Shown piece after piece: positions 19,027-28,457 of a DNA stretch of 64,000 bases. Where the stretch lies: contig JBBRDW010000010.1 of the NCBI GenBank assembly GCA_038203525.1, positions 1-64,000 of the forward strand, in the 5' to 3' direction. The notes below the pieces were generated by a model. The model saw only the letters and a program-made list of their open reading frames with translations. It had not been told where the DNA came from and did not search any database. Source of the DNA: Limnovirga sp038203525. Its GTDB lineage: Bacteria > Bacteroidota > Bacteroidia > Chitinophagales > Chitinophagaceae. The position numbers were made by a program, and so were the translations under genes. Numbering within the stretch: the stretch's first letter is position 1; each line of letters opens with the position of its first letter.

Positions 19027-19602
19027 AGCAGTATAGTAAGTGAAATTAAAGATAATAAAATTTTTGAGGTTATAACTAATAGTAACATTTACTGCATGTA
19101 ATTCTGTTGCATATAATTCATTGTTGCATACTGTTTTACAGATTACAGCAAAACCGGGGAACTACGAATAACAAGCGCTCCTGCACAATTTTAATTCGGT
19201 GAATTTTGCTGATTTTGCAGCGGCATAATACATCGTTTTTTTTTGAACCAGGCCATTTATTTCATGGCATCGTTTGTTGCGTCGCACTCTTGTACAGTTG
19301 GGTTATTAATGATCCGAAAATACAAACCGAGAGGCCGGAGAGCCGCAGAGATATCTAAAGTTTCTTATCTGCATCTTATCAGCTCCCTGGTTTACCCTGC
19401 AGCATATGGTTATTAAGTACAAGAGTGCGACGCAACAAAAGCTGCATCTATATTCTTCTGCCGGGTACCAAAAAATATTATAAAATAACAGCGTGCAGCT
19501 ATTTTCAAATAATTAAATCATTCAACGTAAATTGTAAACAAATTTTAAACCTTTTGCTGTTTAAAAAAGCTAAGCAACATTTTATAAAAGCAAACACCCG
19601 GT
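19027..19602. other. Divergent intergenic region, DUF4062 gene / P-type ATPase
   Basis: This 576 bp gap should hold the promoters for both divergent units. Its middle is an R-F repeat composite (19236-19477). I found no exact TAnnTTTG box on either strand close to the starts, and no gene. A plus-strand frame from 19425 begins in the repeat (GTGCGACGCAAC) and is not convincing. Confidence 0.5.
19236..19477. repeat. Interspersed GTAC repeat, R-F composite
   Basis: The R copy starts with a T-run and GAACCAGGCC and has the exact core at 19277-19295. The spacer is 121 bp. The F core is exact at 19417-19435 and ends in GCCGGGTACCAAAAAAT. The element lies between divergent genes, which argues against a simple terminator role. 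Confidence 0.92.
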
Positions 19603-22107
19603 ATGGATGAAAACAACTTTGGTATTACAGGCTTAACTGCTGAAGAGGTAATAATTGCAAGACAGCGTTTTGGAAAAAATATGCTGGACTTTAAAAAAGA
19701 AAGCGGGCTGTTTTATGCCCTGAAAAAGTTGTTTTCCGAACCAATGGTTATTTTGCTGCTGGCAGCCTGTGCCATTTATTTTTTGAGCGGCGATATGGGT
19801 AATGGTATTTTTCTCGCTTCTGCCATAATACTGGAAGTGGTAATGTCTTTATACCAGGATTCGCGTAGCCGCAATGCGCTGGAAAAATTAAAGAATTTTA
19901 CGCAGCCAAAATGCAAGGTTGTACGCAATGGAAAAGTTGAAGAAATAATAAGTGAAGAGCTGGTAGTTGGCGACAGTCTTATGGCCGAAGAAGGCACATC
20001 GGTTGCCGCAGATGCGCTCATTGTACGCTCCAACGATTTCTCGGTTAATGAATCGATTCTTACCGGTGAATCTTTCCCGGTTTTTAAAGACGCATCAAAA
20101 GAAGATAATTTAATTTTCAGGGGTACAACGGTGGCGAGCGGACTGGCTATTGCAACCATTACGGCTATTGGTAACGAGACCAGGCTGGGTAAAATTGGTA
20201 AAAGCCTGGAAAGTATTGACGAAGAAAAAACGCCACTGGAATTACAGATACAGAATTTTGTAAAGAAAATGGCGATTGGCGGCGCCTTTGTGTTTATAGT
20301 GGTTTGGGCAATAAATTATTTGCATTCGCACGAAGTAATGGACAGTTTGCTTAAATCGCTTACGCTTGCCATGAGTATTTTACCCGAAGAAATTCCCGTT
20401 GCATTTGCAACATTTATGGCATTGGGCGCATGGCGTTTAATGAAGATGGGCATTGTGGTAAAGCAGATGAAAACGGTGGAAACACTGGGCAGCGCAACAG
20501 TTATATGCACCGATAAAACCGGCACCCTTACCGAAAACAATATGAGCCTGGCAAAAATATTTTTGCTGTCTAGCCAAAAAATATTGAATGCGGACGAAGA
20601 ATTAAATGACGAAGAAAAATCGCTTATCAGGCTGGCGATGTTTGCGAGCGAGCCCATACCCTTTGACCCGATGGAAATTGCGTTGCACAACGCATACAGC
20701 AGCATGGCAGCCAACGATGAAAGGGTCGATTTTAAAATGGTGCATGAATACCCGTTAGGTGGCAAACCTCCTATGATGACGCATGTGTTTGGCAATGGTG
20801 CCGGAACAAGAATTATTGCTGCAAAAGGAGCTCCTGAAGCATTAATGCAGGTATCTGGTTTATCAGAAACTGAAAAGCAGCAGATATTATCGGCAATTGA
20901 AATCCTTGCAAAAGAAGGCTACCGGGTACTGGCAGCCGGCGAGGCAACGTTTGTTGGTAATCAATATCCCAAAACACAACAGGAGTTTCAATTTTCTTTT
21001 AAGGGAATACTTGCCTTTTACGACCCGCCCAAAAAAAATATACCATCTGTGCTCGAAGCTTTTTATGCGGCCGGCATCACAGTAAAAATTGTTACCGGCG
21101 ATAATGCGGCCACTACTTCATCCATAGCAAAGCAGGTTGGCTTTAAAGGTTACGACAAAAACATTACGGGTGACGAGCTGATGCTGTTAAACGATGCTGA
21201 ACTGCAAAAGAGCGTAACAGAAATGCAAACTTTTACGAGGATGTTTCCCGAAGCAAAGCTTAAAATAATCAATGCCTTAAAAGCCAACAACGAAATTGTT
21301 GCCATGACTGGCGATGGTGTAAACGATGGCCCTGCATTAAAAGCAGCACATATTGGAATTGCGATGGGTAAAAAAGGAACCGAGATTGCCAAAGAAGCGG
21401 CATCGTTGATTTTGCTTGAAGACGATCTGTCAAAAATGGTAGATGCAGTTGCCATGGGCCGAAAGATTTATGCCAATCTTAAAAAGGGCATTCAGTACAT
21501 TATATCCATTCACATTCCCATTATTTTTACCGTTTTTATTCCATTGGCTTTAGGCTGGGTATATCCCAATATTTTCTCCCCGGTGCACATTATTTTTTTA
21601 GAACTTATCATGGGGCCTACCTGCTCCATCATTTACGAGAATGAGCCAATGGAAGCCAACACCATGCTTCAAAAGCCAAGACCATTTACCACTACATTTT
21701 TTAACTGGAAAGAGTTAACTACAAGTATTATACAGGGCATTGTTATTACTGCCGGAACATTAGCTGCCTACCAATATGCAGTTTACAATGGCCAGGACGA
21801 AACAATTACCCGAACCATGGTTTTTACAACCCTTGTTGTTGCAAATATTTTTCTAACGCTGGTTAACCGTTCATTTTATTATTCTATGCTCACCACTTTA
21901 AAGTATAAGAATAATCTGGTTTTGCTCATCATCATTATTACCTTATCCATTTTAGGGCTGCTGCTTTTTGTAGAACCATTGACAAATTTTTTCGGGTTCG
22001 AACCGCTGTCCATCTTGCAATTGTCTGTATCGGCAGCAATAGGTTTTGTTTCCGTAATCTGGTTCGAAATTTGGAAACTTCTAAAGCGAATGAAGAAAAA
22101 ATTATAG
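19603..22107 (+). CDS. Cation-translocating P-type ATPase
   Basis: 834 residues, a P2-type ion pump. An N-terminal cation-ATPase domain (about 5-60) precedes TM1/TM2. The actuator-domain TGES motif is at 154-157 and the membrane-embedded PEEIP at 261-265. The phosphorylated Asp304 lies in DKTGTLT, and the hinge is TGDGVNDGPALK from 569. The C-terminal third has the extra helices of calcium/cation pumps. PEEIP in place of the PEGLP of SERCA-type pumps leaves the transported ion open (Ca2+, Mn2+ or another cation). No heavy-metal-binding domain or CPC motif is present, so it is not a copper/zinc P1B pump. It is flanked by an F copy (19417) and an R copy (22198) of the repeat. Confidence 0.94.
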   Translation: MDENNFGITGLTAEEVIIARQRFGKNMLDFKKESGLFYALKKLFSEPMVILLLAACAIYFLSGDMGNGIFLASAIILEVVMSLYQDSRSRNALEKLKNFTQPKCKVVRNGKVEEIISEELVVGDSLMAEEGTSVAADALIVRSNDFSVNESILTGESFPVFKDASKEDNLIFRGTTVASGLAIATITAIGNETRLGKIGKSLESIDEEKTPLELQIQNFVKKMAIGGAFVFIVVWAINYLHSHEVMDSLLKSLTLAMSILPEEIPVAFATFMALGAWRLMKMGIVVKQMKTVETLGSATVICTDKTGTLTENNMSLAKIFLLSSQKILNADEELNDEEKSLIRLAMFASEPIPFDPMEIALHNAYSSMAANDERVDFKMVHEYPLGGKPPMMTHVFGNGAGTRIIAAKGAPEALMQVSGLSETEKQQILSAIEILAKEGYRVLAAGEATFVGNQYPKTQQEFQFSFKGILAFYDPPKKNIPSVLEAFYAAGITVKIVTGDNAATTSSIAKQVGFKGYDKNITGDELMLLNDAELQKSVTEMQTFTRMFPEAKLKIINALKANNEIVAMTGDGVNDGPALKAAHIGIAMGKKGTEIAKEAASLILLEDDLSKMVDAVAMGRKIYANLKKGIQYIISIHIPIIFTVFIPLALGWVYPNIFSPVHIIFLELIMGPTCSIIYENEPMEANTMLQKPRPFTTTFFNWKELTTSIIQGIVITAGTLAAYQYAVYNGQDETITRTMVFTTLVVANIFLTLVNRSFYYSMLTTLKYKNNLVLLIIIITLSILGLLLFVEPLTNFFGFEPLSILQLSVSAAIGFVSVIWFEIWKLLKRMKKKL

Positions 22108-22982
22108 GTTCAGCCTAACAGCTTTCACAACAGGTAAATACTCTTCCTTATTGCGTAATATTTTGGTACCCGGCTGCAGTAGTGTTATCAGGCATTGTTG
22201 CGTCGCACTCTTGTGCGTTCGGTACATAAGTCAGCATTGTGCAGTCACCGCTAATATTGCACAAAACCATCCTGCGCAGCGTATAATCTCATTAGGGGTT
22301 ATTCAATGCGCCCTTCGTAACAGGCTGCATGTTGCCAGGTTATATTGGTTTGATTTACTTAAAGCAGCAAGTGCTTTTGGTATGGCAATGGCAGTCAACC
22401 TGAAGCCCAAATAGCCACGCAAGCTTCCGGGCAAATTCATATCTTTTATTGCCCGTGTTGCTTTAGCTGTTTAGGGCAAAATATCTGCATAAACCAATCG
22501 GCATTAATGCGGGCTATCAGCATCTCATCATGAATAATGTTTAGGTACCTGCAAGGCAATACATTCGATCAAATCAAACCATGGCTTGCAGCATTTACCG
22601 ATAATACCGTTCTTTGCGGGCGAAATAGATTTAGGTAACTGTTCAAAAAGCAAAGCAATATTTTGCTGCCCTAAATCTGAATGCAGCAATGCTTGATGTG
22701 GTAACAATTCCCCTGGGAAATCGTAAGTAATTGGCCTGAACACTTTACTTATTTTTTATGCCATTGTCGGGCTTTTTATACCACTCCTTTTTCACCAACC
22801 TAAAAGCAGTATGCAATTAAATATTTCCAATAATATCCAGAATAAAAGGTTAGAAAAAAATATATTGTTAGAAACCTGCAGGCATTAATAAAATAAGGCT
22901 TTGCCTGCAGCTTGCCCCGCCAAGGCCTTGCTCGCACATTTGTATATTGTAATTATAATTGAGCTTTCAACAGTCGGGTAAA
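22108..22982. other. Long gene-poor gap with repeat copy and possible gene remnants
   Basis: This 875 bp interval has no gene I can support. An R copy of the repeat lies at 22161-22216. A decayed R-like copy (TTGCTCGCACATTTGTAT) is at about 22928-22945. A minus-strand frame at 22528-22743 (71 codons, GTG start) has a plausible protein-like composition but matches nothing I recognise. A plus-strand frame at 22151-22414 reads through the repeat and is discounted. The interval looks like decayed sequence. Confidence 0.5.
22161..22216. repeat. Interspersed GTAC repeat, single R copy
   Basis: It begins TTTTGGTACCCGGC and has the core TTGCGTCGCACTCTTGTGC at 22198-22216 (one change from consensus), followed by GTTCGGTAC. 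It lies 54 bp after the stop of the P-type ATPase. The partner F copy is absent. Confidence 0.85.
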
Positions 22983-23549
22983 CTATTCCCTAATCACCAC
23001 TACGCTGCCATTCTTCCATCGTATAATAGAAGAAGGCGCCGCCTTACTATCATCATCCTGCCGGTATTTTACAACATAGTCAACACCGTAAATAATCGCA
23101 TCATTGATCTCTTTAAATAACGCTGGCGAAGGGTTGCCACTGATGTTTGCAGAAGTACTAACAATTGGTTTTCTAAAACGTTTTATAAGATGTCTGCAAA
23201 ATTCATCGCTGCAAATTCTTATGGCAGCCGAACCGTCATCTGCCAGCACATTTTCTGCAAGCCCCAACGCTTGCTCATAAATAACGGTTGTAGGTTTAGC
23301 CGTTTGCTTAAGATAATCAAATACTGCCAGGTCTGGCCCAGCCACATGCTGCAGCACATCGCGTTCGGCAGCAACGAGCACTACAAAACTTTTTATCGCA
23401 GGCCTTTGCTTTAATGCAATTATTTTTTCAACAGCTAATTCATTTGTCGCATCGCAGCCAATACCCCAAACCGTATCAGTAGGATAAAGTATAATACCGC
23501 CATCTTTTAAAACGCTTAAACAGTTTTCTATTTCTTTTTCAAAATTCAT
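22983..23549 (-). CDS. Threonylcarbamoyl-AMP synthase, Sua5/YciO/YrdC family
   Basis: Makes threonylcarbamoyl-AMP from threonine, bicarbonate and ATP for the t6A modification at position 37 of ANN-decoding tRNAs. The 188-residue protein is a single YrdC domain: GGIILYPTDTVWGIGCDA, the KQRP block for binding ATP/threonine, and the STSANISG signature near residue 135. I chose the ATG at 23549 over an in-frame TTG three codons upstream. YciO paralogues of uncertain function cannot be excluded, but the motif set favours the tRNA enzyme. Confidence 0.93.
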   Translation of the reverse strand: MNFEKEIENCLSVLKDGGIILYPTDTVWGIGCDATNELAVEKIIALKQRPAIKSFVVLVAAERDVLQHVAGPDLAVFDYLKQTAKPTTVIYEQALGLAENVLADDGSAAIRICSDEFCRHLIKRFRKPIVSTSANISGNPSPALFKEINDAIIYGVDYVVKYRQDDDSKAAPSSIIRWKNGSVVVIRE

Positions 23550-23817
23550 AGTTATCAAAATTAAAAGTTCTTAACAATGGAGATGATTTATGCGATACTT
23601 TGATACACACTGATCACTGCTTCTGCACCTTTCTCTGCTGTAAATTATTACGCTTGCAAATATCAGCGGATTTTCCTTTTATGTGCAGATATATTGATCT
23701 GCAAATGTGCAGATTAAAATACAAATACAAGTGAGGAATAGGCGGATGTGCTTATGTAAAAGCAAATACAGACAGGATGCTGTTCACGGCTGTTTGAAAG
23801 TTGCCAAATGATATACT

Positions 23818-23875
23818 GTAAAAGTGTGCGACGCAAGGATGCGGCTATGAAATACGAAAGCCTGGCTCAAAATAA
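23818..23875. repeat. Interspersed GTAC repeat, single F copy
   Basis: GTAAAAGTGTGCGACGCAA (23818-23835) differs slightly from the core and is followed by AAAGCCTGGCTCAAAATAAAT. It lies about 100 bp before dapD. The matching R copy lies after the LiaF-like gene at 26763, so this pair frames a three-gene block. Confidence 0.85.
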
Positions 23876-23948
23876 ATTGTATTCATTATCCGCTACCTGC
23901 ATATTGGGTCATAAGTACATTAGATTATCCGTACATTCTCATATTCTT

Positions 23949-23956
23949 TATGTTTG
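23949..23956 (+). promoter_or_regulatory. Candidate -7 element for dapD
   Basis: TATGTTTG fits TAnnTTTG and lies 15 bp before the ATG at 23971. It overlaps an earlier in-frame ATG at 23950, which supports the later start. No -33 TTG was seen at the right distance. Confidence 0.4.
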
Positions 23957-23970
23957 CAAAAAAAATAATA

Positions 23971-24783
23971 ATGGAACTGCAGAAACTTATTTCGGAGGCT
24001 TGGGGAGAAAGAGAACTTTTGAAAAGTATTGTGTACAGCGATGCGGTGAGGGCGGTAATTGAAGACGTGGATAAAGGCAGGCTGAGAACAGCATCTCTAA
24101 CCCAAGATGGCTGGGTGGTAAACGAATGGGTAAAGCAGGCGATACTGATGTATTTTAGCATACAGCAAATGCAGACATGGACGCTTGCCCCGTTTGAGTT
24201 TTACGATAAGATGCCGCTGAAAAGTAACTATAAAGAACTGGGTGTTCGCGCAGTGCCCCATGCAGTTGCACGTTACGGCGCATATATTGCGAAAAACGTG
24301 GTATTGATGCCAAGCTATGTAAATATTGGCGCCTATGTAGATGAAGGCTCTATGGTTGATACATGGGCAACGGTGGGCAGTTGCGCACAGATTGGCAAAG
24401 GCGTACACCTGAGTGGTGGCGTTGGTATTGGTGGTGTGCTTGAACCTTTACAGGCTTCACCCGTAATAATAGAAGACGGATGTTTTATTGGCAGCCGATG
24501 CATTGTAGTGGAGGGTGTAAGAGTGGAAAAAGAGGCTGTGCTAGGCGCCAATGTGGTTCTTACGCAATCAACAAAAATTATAGACGTAAGCGGTGCGGCT
24601 CCTGTTGAATACCGGGGATATGTTCCCTCGCGAAGTGTAGTAATACCGGGCACCTACAACAAGGATTTTCCTGCGGGTTCGTTTGGTGTAAGCTGCGCTT
24701 TAATCATTGGTAAACGCAAGCCCAGTACGGATTTAAAAACAAGTTTGAATGATGCACTCCGCGATTTTAATGTGAGTGTGTAG
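23971..24783 (+). CDS. dapD: Tetrahydrodipicolinate N-succinyltransferase DapD
   Basis: Transfers succinyl from succinyl-CoA to 2,3,4,5-tetrahydropyridine-2,6-dicarboxylate in the lysine and meso-diaminopimelate pathway. The product is 270 residues, the usual family length, when started at the second ATG (MELQKLISEAW). An in-frame ATG seven codons earlier overlaps a promoter-like motif. An N-terminal helical domain (1-about 100) is followed by the left-handed beta-helix of hexapeptide repeats (about 100-230), including NIGAYVDEGSMVDTWATVG and GVGIGGVLEPLQASP. The C-terminal end carries the SRSVVIPGTY block. Meso-DAP made by this route feeds peptidoglycan, the substrate class of the PBP4-like enzyme at 58361. 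Confidence 0.97.
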   Translation: MELQKLISEAWGERELLKSIVYSDAVRAVIEDVDKGRLRTASLTQDGWVVNEWVKQAILMYFSIQQMQTWTLAPFEFYDKMPLKSNYKELGVRAVPHAVARYGAYIAKNVVLMPSYVNIGAYVDEGSMVDTWATVGSCAQIGKGVHLSGGVGIGGVLEPLQASPVIIEDGCFIGSRCIVVEGVRVEKEAVLGANVVLTQSTKIIDVSGAAPVEYRGYVPSRSVVIPGTYNKDFPAGSFGVSCALIIGKRKPSTDLKTSLNDALRDFNVSV

Positions 24784-24832
24784 CAGCCAATCCAAAACTT
24801 CCGTCTCAGGCGGAGCGGCTTAAAAAGCAGCA

Positions 24833-25792
24833 GTGATTAAAAAAAATAACTCATTGACAAAAGAAAATAATAAGAGTGTTATTCCGCTGGCGGGTTTCAT
24901 CATTACTTTTCTTGGGGCCATCTTATTTTCTACCAAAGCCATCATTGTAAAAAAAGCATTCGCCGATCTTGCAGTACCTGCCTTAACACTGCTTTCGCTG
25001 CGCATGCTTTTTTCTTTTCCGTTTTATATTGCGGCTGCGGCTTTCAACAGCAACAAAAAAACAAATACCGCATTTACAAAAAAGGATTGGTTTTATGTAT
25101 GCATAACCGGCATGCTTGGATATTATGTAAGCAGCCTGCTCGATTTTATGGGTCTGCAATACGTGTCTGCCGGCATGGAAAGACTAATACTGTTTCTCTA
25201 CCCTACTTTCGCCGTACTGATTAACGCCTACTTGTTTAAACAAAGAATTACGCGGAGCCAGAAAATAGCACTGGCCCTGGCTTATGCCGGTATTGGTATT
25301 GCCTATTTTGGCGAGTTAAAAATAGATACCTCGAACCCCAATTTTATGTGGGGTAGTTTGCTCATATTTATTTGTGCGGTTACTTATTCCCTTTACCTGG
25401 TAGGCAGCGGAAGGCTGATACCAAAAATTGGAGCTTCTAAATTCACCGCTTATGCAATGCTCGCTGCAACATTTGGGGTACTGGGGCATTTTTTTATTAC
25501 ATCCGATTACAGAGACGTGCAATGGAGTACAGCCCTTGCAGGCTATGGCTTATTACTTGCAATTGTAGCTACAGTAATACCGTCTTTCCTCCTGTCTTAT
25601 GGCATGAAAAAAATTGGTTCGAACAATACGGCAATTATGACGAGCATTGGCCCGGTATCAACTATTCTGCAGGCGCATTGGGTACTTGGCGAAAAAATAT
25701 TTGCCGAACAGATTATCGGTACAATGCTCGTTGTAGCCGGTATTATTATTATTGGCTGGAGAAGAAGTTCAGCCGGTTTGCCGGCAGAATAA
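24833..25792 (+). CDS. EamA-family drug/metabolite exporter
   Basis: 319 residues with ten predicted membrane helices in two EamA halves: about 16-150 with AGMERLILFLYPTFAVL, and about 165-312 with NNTAIMTSIGPVSTILQAHWVLGE. These motifs are typical of DMT-superfamily carriers that export small metabolites. The start is a GTG at 24833. No ATG occurs in frame before the first helix, and the GTG gives a basic N terminus of the expected length. It follows dapD by 49 bp on the same strand, so co-transcription is likely. The substrate is unknown. Confidence 0.9.
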   Translation: MIKKNNSLTKENNKSVIPLAGFIITFLGAILFSTKAIIVKKAFADLAVPALTLLSLRMLFSFPFYIAAAAFNSNKKTNTAFTKKDWFYVCITGMLGYYVSSLLDFMGLQYVSAGMERLILFLYPTFAVLINAYLFKQRITRSQKIALALAYAGIGIAYFGELKIDTSNPNFMWGSLLIFICAVTYSLYLVGSGRLIPKIGASKFTAYAMLAATFGVLGHFFITSDYRDVQWSTALAGYGLLLAIVATVIPSFLLSYGMKKIGSNNTAIMTSIGPVSTILQAHWVLGEKIFAEQIIGTMLVVAGIIIIGWRRSSAGLPAE

Positions 25793-25897
25793 TTTTTTAG
25801 AAAGCAGGTAAAATTTATTCACCGACAAATTTCCACTATTCACCTTCAATTTACCATTTATCGCCGAATGCTGTTTTTATGCGTGGCACTGCTGCTA

Positions 25898-25905
25898 TAG
25901 TTTTG
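25898..25905 (+). promoter_or_regulatory. Candidate -7 element for the LiaF-like gene
   Basis: TAGTTTTG fits TAnnTTTG and lies 26 bp before the ATG at 25932. No -33 box was identified. Confidence 0.35.
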
Positions 25906-25931
25906 GTTTATCAAAATAATAAAAAAAAATT

Positions 25932-26705
25932 ATGGAACAGGACGAAATTACACCGGTAAATAAATTTAAAGGCGGTAATAACCGCCTACTAACAGGCCTT
26001 TTTCTCATAATAGCAGGCGCTTTACTTTTCGCAAATAAAATGGGGGTGGTAATGCCTTCATGGCTTTTTACATGGCCAATGATATTGATTGGCATTGGTC
26101 TTTTAAAAGGCTTGCAAAGCGGTTTCCGAGATAATTCCTGGATCATTCTTCTATTAGTGGGCGGCCTGTTTTTGTGGGACGATATTGTTACTGATATTAA
26201 TCTGCGCAATTACATTATGCCTATCATCATTATCTCCGTGGGAGTGCTGTTCATTGTAAGACCAAAAAAAAACTGGCAACGGAGAAGTGACTGGAGGCAG
26301 GGCGGCCGTGAAGAATGGAAAAACTCCTGGAGCAATGTTGCCGGAACCTATAGCTCTGCAGACGAAGGAGAATACGTTCAGGTAAACTCCGTTTTTGGCG
26401 GCGCCAACAAAATTATCTTATCAAAGAATTTTAGAGGAGGTGAGATCAATTGCTTTATGGGCGGCGCCGAGATAGACCTTACCCAAGCCGATATTCAGGG
26501 TGTTGTAGTACTGGAGTCAAACGTTGTATTTGGCGGTTTAAAAATAACCATCCCTCCGCATTGGGATATTAAAACAGAAGTTACCACCGTGTTTGGCGGC
26601 ATAGAAGATAAACGACCCGTAATAGCCACCAAAATAGACACGAGCAAAGTGTTGATTTTAAAAGGCAATACCGTGTTTGGTGGAATTGAAATAAGAAGTT
26701 ATTGA
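25932..26705 (+). CDS. LiaF-like membrane protein
   Basis: 257 residues. The N-terminal half (about 20-112) has four hydrophobic segments matching the LiaF/LiaI-type transmembrane domain (RLLTGLFLIIAGALLF, SWLFTWPMILIGIGLL). After a basic, Trp/Arg-rich linker comes the C-terminal LiaF domain (about 150-257), a beta-solenoid with repeated FGG turns (NSVFGGANK, NVVFGGLKI, TTVFGGIED, NTVFGGIEI). In Firmicutes LiaF is a negative regulator of the LiaRS cell-envelope stress response. Here a sensor kinase and LytTR regulator follow within 2 kb, so a similar envelope-stress role is plausible but inferred. Confidence 0.9.
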   Translation: MEQDEITPVNKFKGGNNRLLTGLFLIIAGALLFANKMGVVMPSWLFTWPMILIGIGLLKGLQSGFRDNSWIILLLVGGLFLWDDIVTDINLRNYIMPIIIISVGVLFIVRPKKNWQRRSDWRQGGREEWKNSWSNVAGTYSSADEGEYVQVNSVFGGANKIILSKNFRGGEINCFMGGAEIDLTQADIQGVVVLESNVVFGGLKITIPPHWDIKTEVTTVFGGIEDKRPVIATKIDTSKVLILKGNTVFGGIEIRSY

Positions 26706-27035
26706 TGTTATTTTTTAAACAGCCATTATTAGCCAGGCATTGGTAATACTGTTGAGCACCTGTTGCGTCGCACTCTTGTACTTTCAGAAACAAATGGCAG
26801 CAAGGCAAAGAGGCAATGAGGCAATGAGCAATAGGCAAAGAGTAATTCATTGTTCATTTTTCACTGTTCAAAGTTCATTGTTCCATAAAGTTTAAACCGT
26901 ACAAGAGTGCGACGCAACGGATGCTTCATTCATATACTTAAGCCGGGCTCAAAAAAAAATTCATTGTTCGCTTTGCATTTTACATGTTCACTATTCATTG
27001 TTCATTTTTTATTCGCCAATATCAATTATTCTGTT
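26706..27035. other. Gap with repeat composite and TTCATTGTTCA words
   Basis: This 330 bp stretch is filled by an R-F repeat composite (26727-26960). Its spacer and right flank contain several near-copies of the word TTCATTGTTCA (26846-26885 and 26960-27010). There is no gene: a frame from 26907 begins in the repeat core and only joins the DUF4288 gene by reading through. Confidence 0.6.
26727..26960. repeat. Interspersed GTAC repeat, R-F composite
   Basis: The R copy has AGCCAGGC at 26731 and the exact core at 26763-26781, but lacks a good T-run. The spacer is 117 bp. The F core is exact at 26899-26917 and ends in GCCGGGCTCAAAAAAAAAT. Placed between two plus-strand genes. Confidence 0.9.
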
Positions 27036-27398
27036 ATGACAAACTGGTATCTTGTAAAAATGGTGTTTCGTATTATTTGCGGCGATGGCAACCATACCGC
27101 ACAGTTTGATGAGCAGTTGCGCCTGGTGCGTGCAGAGGATGAACTGCATGCATTTCAAAAAGCAAGATCGCTTGGTGAAAGGGAGCAGGATCATTTTTTA
27201 AATGCATCCGCTAAACCGGTGCAGTGGAAATTTATTGATGTTTGTGAAGTACATAAATTGGATAACCTGATTGATGGTGCTGAAATGTATTCAAAGATTT
27301 GTGAGCAAGACAGTGCAGATATTTATATTCGTGCAACATATTTAAAAGCAAAGCATTTATTTGAGACCAGCGTTTGCGAATGTATTAAGCTAAACTAA
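27036..27398 (+). CDS. DUF4288-domain protein
   Basis: 120 residues from the ATG at 27036 (MTNWYLVKMVFRI). A start further upstream would place the repeat core (MRRN) and low-complexity sequence inside the protein, so it is rejected. It matches DUF4288, a small soluble domain: WYLVKMVFRIICGDG, KARSLGEREQDHF, WKFIDVCEVHKLDNLIDGAEMYSKI. Its function is unknown; the fold is probably alpha/beta with no signal peptide or membrane segment. It ends 6 bp before the sensor-kinase gene, so it probably belongs to that operon. A link to the kinase pathway is inferred from position only. Confidence 0.8.
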   Translation: MTNWYLVKMVFRIICGDGNHTAQFDEQLRLVRAEDELHAFQKARSLGEREQDHFLNASAKPVQWKFIDVCEVHKLDNLIDGAEMYSKICEQDSADIYIRATYLKAKHLFETSVCECIKLN

Positions 27399-27404
27399 TT
27401 TCAC

Positions 27405-28457
27405 TTGAATAATACTTCATCACTAAAACAACTGCAGATCATCAATGCCATTTGGTGGTCGATAATTAGTATTATTCATTCGTTCGCGTTATCTGCTTTT
27501 GATTTAACAATAACACAAATATTTTTAGACAGCTTCATCTGCAATTTTCTGCTCGCCTCAGGCTGCGTACTCATTTTTAATAATATGCGCTTTTATTTGC
27601 CAAGACAGGAAAAATATTATTACGTTCTGGTTATAAGCCTTGCTGTTAGCGGAGTGTGGCTTTTTGCTTCCAATATTTTTTTGAAATATATTTTTAAAAC
27701 AGATGCTCGTTACCTGGAAGTTTTAGGTAACTCTTTGTACATACGTTTTGGTGTTTCATTTTTAATGGTAAGCTGTATGTCTATGATTAGTTTACTATGG
27801 TACACACAGCAGGAGCAGCAGGAAACCAGCAAGCGCAAAGCCGATGCAGAAAGGCTTACCAAAGAAGCTGAGTTATTTAAGTTGAGGCAACAGTTGCAAC
27901 CGCATTTTTTATTCAACAGCTTAAATTCCATCAGTGCGTTAACGGGTAGTCAGCCGGAGAAAGCAAGGCATATGATTCAGCAGCTTTCCGATTTTCTCCG
28001 CGGCACTTTGCGCCGCGATAACCAGCAATGGAGCAGCCTTAAAGAAGAGCTTGACTACCTGCAATTATATCTTGATATTGAGAAGGTGCGTTTTGGTTAC
28101 AGGCTACAAACAAATATTGAATGCACAGAGCAAGCGTTGCAAATGAGATTACCTTCTTTGCTTTTGCAACCCGTTGTAGAAAATGCAATTAAGTTTGGTT
28201 TATACGATACAGTTGGCGAGGTATTAATTGCCATCAAATCAACAGATAAAAATGAGCAACTTGAAATTACTGTAACCAACCCGTTTGACGAAGAAACCGC
28301 ACAACCTTTGCAAGGCACAGGGTTTGGACTGGCATCTATTAAAAGAAGATTATTTCTTTTGTTTGCAAGGCACGATCTGTTGCAAACATCAGCCATTGAA
28401 AATAAATTTATTACAACAATCGTAATACCGCAGCTATATGAAGGCGATCATAATTGA
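27405..28457 (+). CDS. LytS/YehU-type sensor histidine kinase
   Basis: 350 residues with a TTG start at 27405. A stop codon lies two codons upstream and the first in-frame ATG would remove two helices. Four membrane helices (about 12-32, 42-62, 70-90, 105-128) precede a His_kinase domain. His167 lies in PHFLFNSLNS. The ATP-binding part shows QPVVENAIKFG (N box) and GTGFGLASIKRRL (G box). There is no large extracytoplasmic sensor domain, so the stimulus is probably sensed within the membrane. The gene overlaps its response regulator by 20 bp, so the two are translationally coupled. Confidence 0.93.
   Translation: MNNTSSLKQLQIINAIWWSIISIIHSFALSAFDLTITQIFLDSFICNFLLASGCVLIFNNMRFYLPRQEKYYYVLVISLAVSGVWLFASNIFLKYIFKTDARYLEVLGNSLYIRFGVSFLMVSCMSMISLLWYTQQEQQETSKRKADAERLTKEAELFKLRQQLQPHFLFNSLNSISALTGSQPEKARHMIQQLSDFLRGTLRRDNQQWSSLKEELDYLQLYLDIEKVRFGYRLQTNIECTEQALQMRLPSLLLQPVVENAIKFGLYDTVGEVLIAIKSTDKNEQLEITVTNPFDEETAQPLQGTGFGLASIKRRLFLLFARHDLLQTSAIENKFITTIVIPQLYEGDHN

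Larger units (their letters stand above)
23550..23970. other. Intergenic gap upstream of dapD
   Basis: A 421 bp gap between divergent genes. It contains a single F copy of the repeat (23818-23875) and a TATGTTTG motif at 23949. Frames across 23808-24062 read through the repeat and into dapD out of frame, so no gene is called. Confidence 0.5.

Noticed and set aside
19236..19477. Calling all repeat copies transcription terminators
   Set aside because: Copies in divergent gaps (here, 39531 and 58265) have no gene ending next to them. The hairpin of an R-F element is followed by an A-run, not a T-run.
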